Shown here: piece after piece, positions 20,830 through 31,110 of the stretch
Position numbering within the stretch: the first letter of the stretch is position 1
How the letters are laid out: every line of letters begins with the position of its first letter
NCBI GenBank assembly: GCA_015680905.1
Contig: JADFTS010000110.1
Coordinates: forward strand, 88,371-152,370
Length of the DNA: 64,000 bases
Reading direction: 5' to 3'
Origin: Coptis chinensis
Lineage: Eukaryota; Streptophyta; Magnoliopsida; Ranunculales; Ranunculaceae
Notes under the pieces: generated by a model
Databases searched by the model: none
Told to the model about the DNA's origin: nothing
What the model saw: the letters and a program-made list of their open reading frames with translations, nothing else
Position numbers and translations under genes: made by a program

Positions 20830-22025
20830 AAATCAATAAGAAACAACATATTAAGCCCAAATAACAGAAGGAATTGAAAAGAAAAATATGTTAAATGTTT
20901 GTTATTTTTCCAAGTTGAATCTAAATGTTCAAGAAATAATTCCATATGTTGTGTCTAATGTTATGCTAATAGTTTACTGTAGTTTATGGTTTCTTAATCT
21001 TAATAAGATATTATTTGAATTGGCATCATATTTTGTTGGACAAATTAGGGTTGGGTCGAAAACTTACGATCAACTCAGCCAAGTGCTGTTATGCCTAATT
21101 TGAGAATCTCACTAAAACTCATAAATGCGAAGAAATTAGCGTACTTCAAAATTGAAGTCGTACCGTGTCGGACACTCCGCATTTTAACTGAAAATGTCGT
21201 GTCTCCGGAGTGTCCCTACCGTGTCTCAGTTGTACCCGTGCAACATAGGAGCATATGCTCAGTGGATTTTGGTTATAGGAGTTTTAAGGTATTGGGCTCT
21301 TTCTTATTGTCAAAAGTTTATTGCAAATTCTAAGGTATTGCTTATCAGAGAGCTCGAGGAACTGGTAGAGACTACCCTAGCGTTATACAAAGTTATATAG
21401 GCCTTTCTGAACAGAAATGTTTAAGTGCTTTACAAGTTGTAATTCACGCAAACCCAAATGACATTGAGCCCACAACCTTATTATCGATACACTCCGCACA
21501 CACACACACACATAGATGCCTAGAATAAACACATAAATTTTAAAAAGATGAATAAATTACAGGATTAAGTGGAGTATCTACACCCTTGCCCTCATGCCGC
21601 CCACATCTATCCAACCAGATGGGTGGATGAAAATCAGTCAGGCTAGGTAAAAGGGACACTGCGCAAGCAATCTCCCAATAATTAAGGTTTCAAATCAACC
21701 CGCGAATCTGGGATACCTCATAGAGGGAAGACACATAAAAGTGTTGGAATTCGGGATGCCAAGAATGAGGTATGATAATTAACTAACGAAATATAATAAG
21801 AGCCTAATACTGTTTAGGCAAACCAAATAAGGGGGTTCATGGATGTCATTGCGCAAGACAATTGACCTACCATAACATTTTACAGTTAGAACTGGTTATA
21901 TTATTAAACTTCATTCCCATATTGTTAAGAAAATAAAAAACCATAAATTAATTACGGGTGAAAATTATGTAGGAGAGCTGCAATTGCATTTGTGGGAAGT
22001 AAGAAAATTTGACATCCCTGACTAT
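20830..22025. other. No gene recognised; small inverted repeats
   Basis: Short frames without recognisable domains (for example 21194-21400). An inverted repeat, GGACACTCCG (21170-21179) and CGGAGTGTCC (21206-21215), lies within a cluster of GTGTC motifs that may be a transposon relic. Confidence 0.4.
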
Positions 22026-22028
22026 GAC

Positions 22029-22110
22029 AGTCCCCTCATCAATTGAGGGGGAGTTTTGAGAGTGTCCACGTGGCCAAAGCTAATTACGATAAAATAGGGA
22101 AAGCTAATTA
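22029..22110 (+). repeat. Left inverted repeat of a composite element
   Basis: TCCCCTCATCAATTGAGGG...GAGAGTGTCCACGTGG...CTAATTACGATAAA matches the reverse complement of 27300-27375. The first 20 bases are self-palindromic around CAATTG. Confidence 0.6.
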
Positions 22111-22961
22111 CATGAAATCAGGAGCCAAAAAATTAATCTACGTTTTTTGTGCCGGCCTTTCTCCACTAACTAGAAGAGGTAAACCCCAACAAAAACCCCA
22201 AACTCTCTCACAAAGTCAAAAATAAAAAATAAAAATTGTCGAACTCAATAGACCTTTGCCAATCAATTCTCCACCCGACTAATAACATATTACGAGAAAA
22301 GATGGCAATTCACATATTCCTTCTCCTTTCTCTAAAAATTGATTTCTATCTCTTCTCAATCCTTAATGTTTAACAGATTTTGAAAGGCAAAACAAAAAAG
22401 GGTTTTGCTTTAGTGTAGTTGAATCCATACAATTTCTCCAGTCGATGAATGACTAAACGAAAAAGGGTTCGGTTTATTAATACGTACAATTTCTCTGGTG
22501 ATGAAGGCATTTTTTTAAGGTTAAATTTGTTATATATTGAGTTTCAATTTGATCTCAAGTTAATTGTTACTTTTTCTTCTTCGATATGTGTTTTTAGGAC
22601 CTGGGTAATGTTTGTGTGAGTTTGGGTAGTGGATTTTTGGTATATGAAAAGATTATGTTTTTCTAACCTTTTGATATGATCTTGGCGTGGCCAAAAGTAA
22701 TTGCGTTTTAGAATCATCTAATCAGGCATCCAACGCTAGAAGGGGTTAAATGCACGCTGTCTTTGCAAGCAGCATAGTTTACAATGTGATAAGAAACCTA
22801 AAGGAAGGGGTAATTGTTTAGGTATCTAATACATGTGGATGTATGCCAGGCATGCATTGAGGAAAGCAAGCAACAGAAATCAGGTTGCAGCAGTGAAGTC
22901 TATGTTGTTACCCATCAATGTGACTTTATGGTATTCACTTAGGACTTAATAGCAGTCCCTT

Positions 22962-23377
22962 TTAGAGGTCATTGAGGGTGTCCACGTCGACAGGGACAGG
23001 GGGATTACGAGAAAGATGGAGAACAAAAATCGCGACACGACGCTGCGACGCCGCGACTGCCTGACACGCCATTACGCACACAACCACAATTTTTGTAATT
23101 CTGACGTCTTCTTTGAAGGTTGATGAACTGATGAACTGATAGACAGTTGCACCTTCAGTCGACTCAACTACAACAGACAAATATGAAGATGGAGATACTT
23201 CAGGTCAGTTCATCTTATCTATTTCCTTTGTTCGAGACTAGGTATCTCTTTCAGATGAATAAGAAGATTAAGTCCACTGTACTCGCTCATCAAGTAGGAA
23301 ATTTGCAGGCACATCTTGAATTTGGAATTGCGGTATCTTCTTTGCAACCTCAGGAATTCCCTTTCTTGAGGAGTTGA
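22962..23377. other. Unrecognised exon-like sequence
   Basis: A minus-strand frame (22962-23180) and a plus-strand frame (23147-23377) overlap here and neither resembles a known domain. The base composition is higher in GC than the surroundings, so it may be captured coding DNA. Confidence 0.3.
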
Positions 23378-23396
23378 GAAAGAGGGTCGTGTATAT

Positions 23397-24704
23397 GGAC
23401 CTAACTATGGCAGGCCAATAGTCAAAAAGAATTAGCTGAGGTTAGTTTATCTCATATATTTTGTTCTTATAACCATTACTTAAGTCCCAAGTAAATTAAT
23501 TTCACTACCAAACTGCAATGCTTTGTTTTTTCAATAGTCTTTCTTTTATGAGTTTTTGATTTGCACACGCTAAGCTATGGGTTTGAGGGAAAATCCTTCA
23601 CCCTTTTTGTTTGTTAAGTTTAATTTCATTCACTGTGTGAAGTTTTCTGTCGAGAATGGTCGTTATAAATGATATGTGTTTATATTTTTTTTCACCAGCC
23701 TAATTCAGGCTAATTGTCAACTGTCAACTGGGTTTCGGTAAAAGAGAATGTAAAGGTGTTGTGAAAGAACAAAGTACACCTTAAAGTTTTCTTCCCTCCA
23801 ATCTGAATACACGAACTTTCGTTGACTGGTGAAAGACATAGAAGCGGCTGGTCTGCATTTAAAATAAACCAAAGAGGAACACTGATTTGCCATGTGGCCC
23901 AATTTTCATTTATAGATGTCTATAGTGTATAGTCTATATTCGTTTGCGTTGCTATGTTGGAAAAATTTTCCAATCATATCGCTCATGGGTGGTCTCATTT
24001 GAATTGTTAAAAAATTATAGGATCTGAATGTAAAAAGTAAAACAAATCAAGGAATTAGCTACGGCAGGCCAATAGCCAGAAAGAATTAGCTGAGGTTAGT
24101 TTATCTCATATATTTTGTTTTTATAACCATTACTTAAGTCCCAAGTAAATTAATTTCACTACCAAACTGCAATGCTTTGTTTTTTCAACAATCTTTCTTT
24201 TATGAGTTTTTGATTTGCACACGCTAAGCTATGGGTTTGAGGGAAAATCCTTCATCCTTTTTGTTTGTTAAGTTTAATTTCATTCACTGTGTGAAGTTTT
24301 CTGTCGAGAATGGTCGTTATGAATGATATGTGTTTATATTTTTTCACCAGCCTAATTCAGGCTAATTGTCAACTGTCAACTGGGTTTAGGTAAAAGAGAA
24401 TGTAAAGGTGCTGTGAAATAACAAAGTACACCTTAAAGTTTTCTTCCCTCCAATCTGAATACACCAACTTTCGTTGACGGTGAAAGACATAGAAGCGGCT
24501 GGTTTGCATTTAAAATAAACCAAAGAGGAACACTGATTTGCCATGTGGCCCAATTTTCATTTATAGATGTCTATAGTGTATAGTCTATATTCGTTTGCGT
24601 CACTATGTTGGAAAATTCTTCCAATCATATCGCTCATGGGTGGTCTCATTTGAATTGTTAAAAAATTATAGGATCTGAATGTAAAAAGTAAAACAAATCA
24701 AGGA
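23397..24704 (+). repeat. Tandem duplication, two copies of about 654 bp
   Basis: The block beginning near CTA(A/C)(T/G)GGCAGGCCAATAG and ending AAAACAAATCAAGGAA is repeated back to back (23409 aligns with 24063). The copies differ at scattered bases and by small indels. The sequence has no convincing ORF. The high identity suggests a recent duplication. Confidence 0.88.
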
Positions 24705-24709
24705 AGGAG

Positions 24710-26715
24710 CCAGGAATCTGAGATGAGGGGGTAGGAGTACAAAGTATAAACGTTCAAAATAGGCTTAGGAGTTATATATATGCCTAGGAGGGGAGTGCAA
24801 GCTGCATACGCTTAGGAATTGGTTCCTATACCTGCGCAACACAGAATTATGCTCCTATTGCACACAAACAAATGCAGAATAAACCACTTGCTATGTTAAG
24901 ATTTCCTTCCCTTTGTCTTATGTAGAGGATTCAACCATCTCTCAAGAACAAATTTAAGTTTTTCTATGAAAATCTAAATTTTATCGACGTCCTGCTATTG
25001 GCATCAAACATATTTCAAATAAAAAACAAATATGTATGTATAAGACATTTTATCCTATGTTTCATTACAACTCTTTGACTATATAATTTGTAATGGCTGA
25101 GTCTGCCCAATATGATCTATCTAAATCTATACAATCGATTGTAATTCTTCTTTTTGTATGTTTCAACACAATCATCATGGGGGTAACACCGTGACACTGC
25201 AATACATTATAGAATGCTAATCACACTACATGAAATTAAGGATGTCAATTTGGATGATTAGACCGAAACAGTATAAAAATTCACATGCACGTCGCAGGAT
25301 GAATCCACAGGAAGTTATAAATTTAGTTTAACCAGTGAAAACACGAAGATATCAATACATGCCACAGGTCTATATAGTCAATCTGAGTTTTTAACCGGTC
25401 CAAAATTAGAGTTACCAAGTTATCAAAAAAATTGGTTGAAGTGTAAGAGACCAAGTGCAAGTTGATCACAGATTGACAACTGTTTAAGTTGTCCATTTCC
25501 CAAAAAGAGAAACAAAAAACCCCGTAAAGGGGATTTATCCAAAAAAAAATCCTAATTGTCACAAAAAGTTGATCCTTATTAGATCAATGTTCAACTTAAT
25601 ACCTTCTCAATATGAGTAATGAATATACATGCAATTTATTTTTTAACATTTCAAAGAGTTATGCAAGACATTTTTGGGTATCTACGGCTAATAAAGGTAA
25701 ATGCTGGAGCACCGAGGTCCATCATTTATTTTTCGTTTCATGTCATTTTTCAATTTACAGTTTAATTTCTATCTACGATGGAATTCCCTAAAACAACAAA
25801 ACTTCAAAACACCCCAACTATCCAACAGGAAGTCAAAACCACACCTTAATAATTTTCTTAGACAAATGAGAAAAAAGACCATACCTACCTTGACTGTTTG
25901 CTTTATTCTCTCCTATACGCAGACCACTTCACTAAGTTGGTATCGTATTCTGCACTTCCTCAACTCTGAAGTTGAGAAACCATATGTTCGTTGCCAGCTC
26001 TCAATATATTGCTATGAATCAGCATGAGTACCTAGGTGTAAGACATTTCAATATCTCCACAAATGGTGCCTTCATATTAAGATAGTGATTTGATCAAAAA
26101 TAAAATGGAAAAAAGAAGAAGCAAGCATCAAATCATCCCTGTAATACTGTTGTAGGTCCAACATAGTAGATCCCATATACGCTCTCGTAAGAGTAATGTA
26201 AAATTAACCCATCACAGAGAACTTTGAGCACCAATTTTTTTTTTTAAAAAAATAAAATAAAATCTCTACACCACCATCTTTATATATATAAAGATATCCC
26301 CTAGTTAGAGAAATCAACCATCCACTGGATGGGATAAACCCCAATTATTTATACTAATGAGGTAAGAAAAAAAAAATTGTAAAAGCAAGGAAGAACTCAT
26401 CAAGTTTATAAGAGGTTGCAAGAACTTACAATAATGAATCCGTATATATGTTGGTGTTAGCTTTGAAAAAATTAACAATGACTAACATAAAACATTCAGA
26501 CCAGATTTTACCACGTAGACCCAATTCGAACTACATTTCAAACTCTAAACACTTGAAGATGCACTTCACTTTCTAACTTGTACTATCAAAACCTACAATA
26601 CAATGGCACAACAATCTAAGATTATAAAACCAAACAAACATGCCAAGCACTCACACAGTGTAATATACAATTTAAAATTAGTACACATGACATTTAATAT
26701 TTAAAATGACGGCTA
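24710..26715. other. AT-rich, no gene recognised
   Basis: Only short frames without domain features. A small (TA)n tract lies at about 26281-26291. No terminal repeats were identified. Confidence 0.5.
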
Positions 26716-26730
26716 AGATGTGATATACCT

Positions 26731-26834
26731 TGGGTATAACCTTCCTTTTCTTGTCAAGCTTCTCCTTCTTAGCCTTAACACGCTCCGCCTCAACAAGAAG
26801 TGCCATCCTCCTAGTAGTCTTAGCATACGGGTTC
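26731..26834 (-). pseudogene. RPL4: Ribosomal protein L4 exon fragment (C-terminal part)
   Basis: The minus strand reads [20 protein letters not shown] then [15 protein letters not shown], a highly conserved stretch of eukaryotic 60S ribosomal protein L4. It ends exactly at a splice donor (AAG then GTATATC), so an exon boundary was preserved. It is cut on its 5' side by an opposite-strand PPR piece. It is not a working gene; RPL4 normally encodes a large-subunit protein lining the exit tunnel. Confidence 0.85.
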
Positions 26835-26835
26835 A

Positions 26836-26944
26836 CATGTATGCACGTGACGGAGACTGTTGGAAAGCAGAAGAGATCCTCAAGGGGCTACAAAAAGCTA
26901 AATTGAAACCAGACCTTGTATCTTACAACTCGGTGATCAAAGGA
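26836..26944 (+). pseudogene. PPR motif fragment inserted between RPL4 pieces
   Basis: The plus strand reads [20 protein letters not shown] then [16 protein letters not shown], one complete P-type pentatricopeptide repeat with the usual PDxVSYNxxI ending. It lies in opposite orientation between two RPL4 exon pieces and replaces about 20 codons of L4. It has no start or stop of its own. Confidence 0.8.
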
Positions 26945-26949
26945 CCAAT

Positions 26950-27105
26950 CCAGGAGGCCGTCTTCAATTCATTATTAATTGGTCTAACAACAGACTGAAC
27001 CTCATCAGAATTAATAATTCTTGACAAATCAGCATTAACCATCTTAGACCTTGGTAAAACATACCCCTTCTTCTTCTCAGAAGCCTTATCAAACGACCCA
27101 TAAAT
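26950..27105 (-). pseudogene. RPL4: Ribosomal protein L4 exon fragment (upstream part)
   Basis: The minus strand reads [20 protein letters not shown] then [20 protein letters not shown], followed by RPINNE. It begins directly after an AG acceptor (27106-27107), consistent with a genomic exon. In intact L4 this segment leads into the 26731-26834 segment within about 20 residues, but here the PPR piece intervenes in antisense. A clear chimera. Confidence 0.85.
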
Positions 27106-27299
27106 CTAGTTTTGTAGCTATGAAAACGACTCAGCATATGAATGAGTGAGAGGAGAAGTAAGAGGTTTTCGGGTTTTGAATGAGTTAGCGGAGAAGAAAG
27201 AGGACATGGGGTTTTCATTTTAATTTTGATTGACTCTTCTTAGTTTTTGCAGACGTAAAAGAAAGAGGTTCTGGGATTTTCGATTTAATTTCGTGTGAT

Positions 27300-27375
27300 C
27301 CTCCTGATTTATCGTAATTAGTCTGGACACGTGGACACTCTAGCTAAGCTCCCTCAATTGAGGAGGGGAGAGCTA
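27300..27375 (-). repeat. Right inverted repeat of the composite element
   Basis: The reverse complement begins CTCCCCTCCTCAATTGAGGG and continues GAGTGTCCACGTG and CTAATTACGATAAA, matching 22029-22110. The adjacent RNase H frame reads across it at 27344-27375. Confidence 0.6.
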
Positions 27376-27389
27376 TAATATTTATATAA

Positions 27390-27805
27390 AGAGAGATTAA
27401 GGGGGTACACTGAAAATCTAAGCAACATTTTGGTAGAGTACTCATGTCAGATGTTTTATAAACCCATTTAGCTAGATCATGAGCCTCACCATTAAAACAT
27501 CTTCTTAACCATCTAAAACATGAAAAATTAAATTTACTAGCAATTCTAATAATTGCCTTTGTAATGATTTGTAAAGACCAAGCAATACTGGGCTCCTGGG
27601 AGCTCAAACTATTGATAACTTTGATGTTATCACCCTCAAAAATAAATTTTCCTCCTCCTAAGTGTTTTGCCAACTGCACTGCTACTTCAGCTGCAAGAAG
27701 TTCACTATCCTCTACTGACTTTGCTGAGAATCTTCTCACTGCAGTAGCAGCAAGTAAAGTTCCTTCTTCATTCCAAGCCATAGCAGCAGCCGCTCTTGTA
27801 ATGGA
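27390..27805 (-). pseudogene. LINE RNase H (RVT_3) fragment
   Basis: The frame reads [20 protein letters not shown], then DSELLAAEVAVQLAKHLGGG, FIFEGDNIKVI and NGEAHDLAKWVYK, the same blocks as the RNase H domain of the LINE at 3287-3742 but well diverged. No RT lies upstream; instead the frame abuts a BRAHMA-like fragment at about 27828. No poly(A) tail or duplication was seen. It is either an old LINE relic or part of the captured patchwork. Confidence 0.7.
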
Positions 27806-27827
27806 GTGCCAGCAATAAGTAAATGTG

Positions 27828-28055
27828 TTGGCAGCGATATCTATCAAGATCTCGCGCTAGAACTGATTCCCTATCTTTCATTCGTTGTGCTTCGTCGATT
27901 ATGATATACTTCCAATCAATTCTTGATAGAGAAAGGCCTTCTTTGTAGTTTGACTCAAACATAGCCATTGTAGCCAAAGAACCTGAGCCCATTGTCGCAT
28001 AAGGAAGTGTATCAGTCGAACCATGAGGATAGATATTATGCAAATGAGGTTCCAT
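27828..28055 (-). pseudogene. Chimeric ORF: proteasome beta-7 fragment fused to BRAHMA-type SNF2 ATPase fragment
   Basis: One open minus-strand frame joins two unrelated conserved proteins. The upstream part (about 28055-27928) reads [20 protein letters not shown] then [20 protein letters not shown], matching 20S proteasome subunit beta type-7. After SLS it switches in frame (about 27927-27828) to [20 protein letters not shown] then [12 protein letters not shown], the DEAQ Walker-B region of plant BRAHMA chromatin-remodelling ATPases. Past that point it enters noncoding sequence antisense to the RNase H region. The surrounding 121-codon frame (27768-28133) starts without an obvious promoter. 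Neither piece has a complete active site, so an enzyme is unlikely. The in-frame join is notable. Confidence 0.82.
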
Positions 28056-28139
28056 ATCCAATATTACAAAATTGGTTGAATATAGATTCCATGTGTTTGG
28101 GATTAGAGTATTAGACTCCAAGACCTCCAACAAGAATCA

Positions 28140-29515
28140 TTAATGATAATTAAGTCTTATTATTGGTATTATAATATTATTGTTTAGACTCTATTTGCTT
28201 TTGTTTATGGTCGATTAAAAGTTTATTTGTTGTTATTTGCTAGATAGGTTTTTACCTTATTTTTTAGTTTATAAAGATGTTGACATGTTATTGTTTGATT
28301 GTAAGAAAATTTGATAGGGCAGATTCATTCTGTAATTGATCCACCACATTCCTAATTGAGAAACATGATGAGCCTGAAGACGCTACACTTGCACGTGCTT
28401 ATGATATTTTTGTAGACGTGACATCAACGCGGAATATTTTCTGAACTAAAGGTCACCCGATTTTGAGTTGAAAAAGATGAATTTACACATTTTATGATTT
28501 TGTTTTTTTTTTTGTTTTTTGTTTTTTGTTTTTTTCCTAAAGATTAAACATGAATAATGTACAAGGGTAGCAACATCTATTGTGTGACGTGACATTTATT
28601 TATTGAGATGTTAGCTATATACGAGTAGGTTCTGTTTACTATACTTTTTATACTATAGTTTATACCACACTCCTTACAAAATGAGTTAAGTGCTAATAAT
28701 TTGTGAATATGATCTACTAACCATAGATAACATCTCCACAAAAATTCATCTTATTTAGAAATATCTAACCTAATTAAAAATCGTTGTTAACTTTGAATTG
28801 TTTTTAACGACTCAAAATTTGTTTGCAATCATCTTTTGACATAGTTAAACATTATCAAATGAGTTGAAATTTTATAGAGGTGATCTTCATGGTTAGTTGA
28901 ACACATTCACAAAAAACTAAGTTAATTATAATCCACGTTGTAGGTAAAGTTGTAGAACATGATATAAACTATTGAATAAAAAATGTGGTAAACAGAATAT
29001 GCTCCTATATATATTTACTACTATACTTACCAAATTTTTATTTGAGAGATAAATATTCTCTTTCACCATTTACAAATAACGGTAAAGTTTTGATTTAACA
29101 ATTCTCTATTAACAAAGAAGATACAATAGATCAGAGAGAGAGAGAGAGAGAGATGGTTATTGGGGTTTTGAAAAGCTTAGAGATTTTGAGATGGATGGTT
29201 ATATTTGGTTTGATTGAAAATTAATAATTTATATTTCTGTTCAAGTTCTACTAATCGAATAACAAAGTTTAAAATGATAAATTGATGTGCACAATAACTT
29301 CGAACATACTAAATACAACATTTTTTTTTATATTCTTGGACAGCACCTTCCCTTATGGAATCATCACCAAATGATGTTGTACAATATACCAAATAACAGC
29401 CTGAAAACCGGTAGTAGAGAACTTAAATTTGATGTTATAACATCATTTGTATAGTATACGGAATCTAAAGTTTTGTGCAAAGAACCTTTTGCGACTTCAA
29501 TCAATATAGTATAAA
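28140..29515. other. AT-rich, no gene recognised
   Basis: A short plus-strand exon-like stretch near 28360-28440 (DEPEDATLARAYDIFVDV) is not assignable. There is a TTTTTG-rich run at about 28500-28535 and a (GA)n tract at about 29133-29152. Confidence 0.4.
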
Positions 29516-29519
29516 CTGG

Positions 29520-30115
29520 CTAAAAAATGATTGCATCCGCTTGCTGTCTATTTGAAAAATAGGAGAAAATTGAGTGCTTTTTTGCTTTTTGTTTCAAAGC
29601 AAGGTGTTTTCTAGATAAAAAACCGAGAAACTCATTAATCTCTCCCATTATTGAAGCATAACCCTTCTTCAAACCCTTTGTCATCAGTTGGGCATTTGCC
29701 AATTGTAACAACTCACACATCTGAATTCTCTACTCTAGTAATCTTCTCAGTTCTTCTATGCTACGCCCAGTTTCATATGTGAATGGAGAAAGAACAGCTA
29801 AAGCTCTTTGGCATTCAGACAATGCTAGAGCACAAGTCACACTCGTGAAATCCTCCTCATTACAAAAATTATTAAGCATAGCCGAGTACTTTTCACACAG
29901 AACAAAGCAACAACTGCTAAATAACAACGGAGTATTACAGACCTTGGGGAAGCCACAATGGACTTCTTGATATTCTCAACTCCTTGAACACCTTTGATAG
30001 CACCATGAAAAGACTTTGATAAGAGTATTATAAATGCGTTGAAGTGTGGCATCTGCAAGCTCGTCAGGAAAAACATTTCTCAATTGGGGAGGTGGCGGAG
30101 TAATAAAAGGCATAT
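29520..30115 (-). pseudogene. Broken protein-coding remnant, unrecognised
   Basis: Three minus-strand pieces look truly coding: PQLRNVFPDELADATLQRIY (about 30110-30020), TCALALSECQRALAVLSPFT then YETGRSIEELRRLLE (about 29860-29730), and GLKKGYASIMGEINEFLGFL (about 29680-29610). They are separated by stops and shifts. I do not recognise the protein. The helical, Leu-rich composition suggests a cytosolic helical-repeat protein. Confidence 0.4.
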
Positions 30116-30119
30116 CAAC

Positions 30120-31110
30120 ACCTTCATCTCCAACTGGGAATTAACATATTCCTTAAATTGGGATGAAACTCCATTATAAAAGAGCCTACATAACCAAAAT
30201 TCATGTTACGAAACCAAAATATGACGATTGGACAAATTGGATGAAAAGAAGGATCATTGTAGGTCTGATTGTTATAATCTATAAAATTCAACCCAAAGCA
30301 AATTGTGGTAAAAACATTAGAAATGGTTATCTACCAAAGCTGATCACATATGATCAGTCTATTCATAATTTCATACTAAGCGTTATATAGAGGGACTTAC
30401 ACCACTACTGCCATAGCATAAATCTTTCGAGATAAGTATCTTTTTAGCACTTCATAGAACTCATGGAACACTGAAAAAATGTTTTAGATCCACGTTAATT
30501 CAAATCTATCAAATTGTGATTTTCCAAAACAACACTAAATGGCAAGCTGAAAAGGATAATGGAGGGTATTTGTTTTTTCTTCTTTAGGAAAAAAAACAAA
30601 ACACGTGGTGAGTAGTTCAGAAGATAAACAAACTGCACTCCCTTGTCAAACACGTGTATGAATTCCCTAAGAAAAATATATACATAAAGACTTTCTAAGA
30701 ATATAGATTAGATAATTTTGCCTTGGTGAAGAGATTGGATTATCCAAGTGGAACCACAAAACTCTGCATTTTAACATCAGAACATCTATCTAATAAAAAG
30801 GCTTGGTGTGGAGGCCGCACAGCCCCATCCGGCGGCTACTATTGTATTTCACAAGTTGTGACATGACATATCCAAAATTTTATAGGATATGTGCAGTTTA
30901 CAATGTTAATTTGAAAGAGTACTGGATCATTGTAACTGTTTTTGTTTTGTTTTGTAGGGTGGACTTTTATCATTCGGTTGGTTTGGTTGGGGTTGGGCTT
31001 AATTTGAAACAGTGCCTTGGGCAGTGTATTACAAATATAATGAGGGTCACGTATGCTGAGCAAAGCGTTCACATTCAACATTGGCCTACTCAGCAAAACT
31101 CCAAATAAAA
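30120..31110. other. Upstream region of the TBCC gene
   Basis: No ORF of interest. It presumably contains the promoter and 5' UTR of the gene starting at 31111; no clear TATA box could be chosen. Confidence 0.4.

Larger units (their letters stand above)
22029..27375. mobile_element. Candidate composite (Pack-type) transposon carrying gene fragments
   Basis: Related inverted repeats lie at both ends (22029-22110 and 27300-27375, about 75% alike by eye). Between them are UTR-like sequence, a 654-bp tandem duplication, and RPL4 and PPR exon pieces just inside the right end. The flanks CTATGACAG (left) and CTATAATAT (right) share 6 of 9 bases, which could be a decayed 9-bp MULE duplication but is not proof. 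No transposase was found inside. Inferred to be a Pack-MULE-like carrier. Confidence 0.45.
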
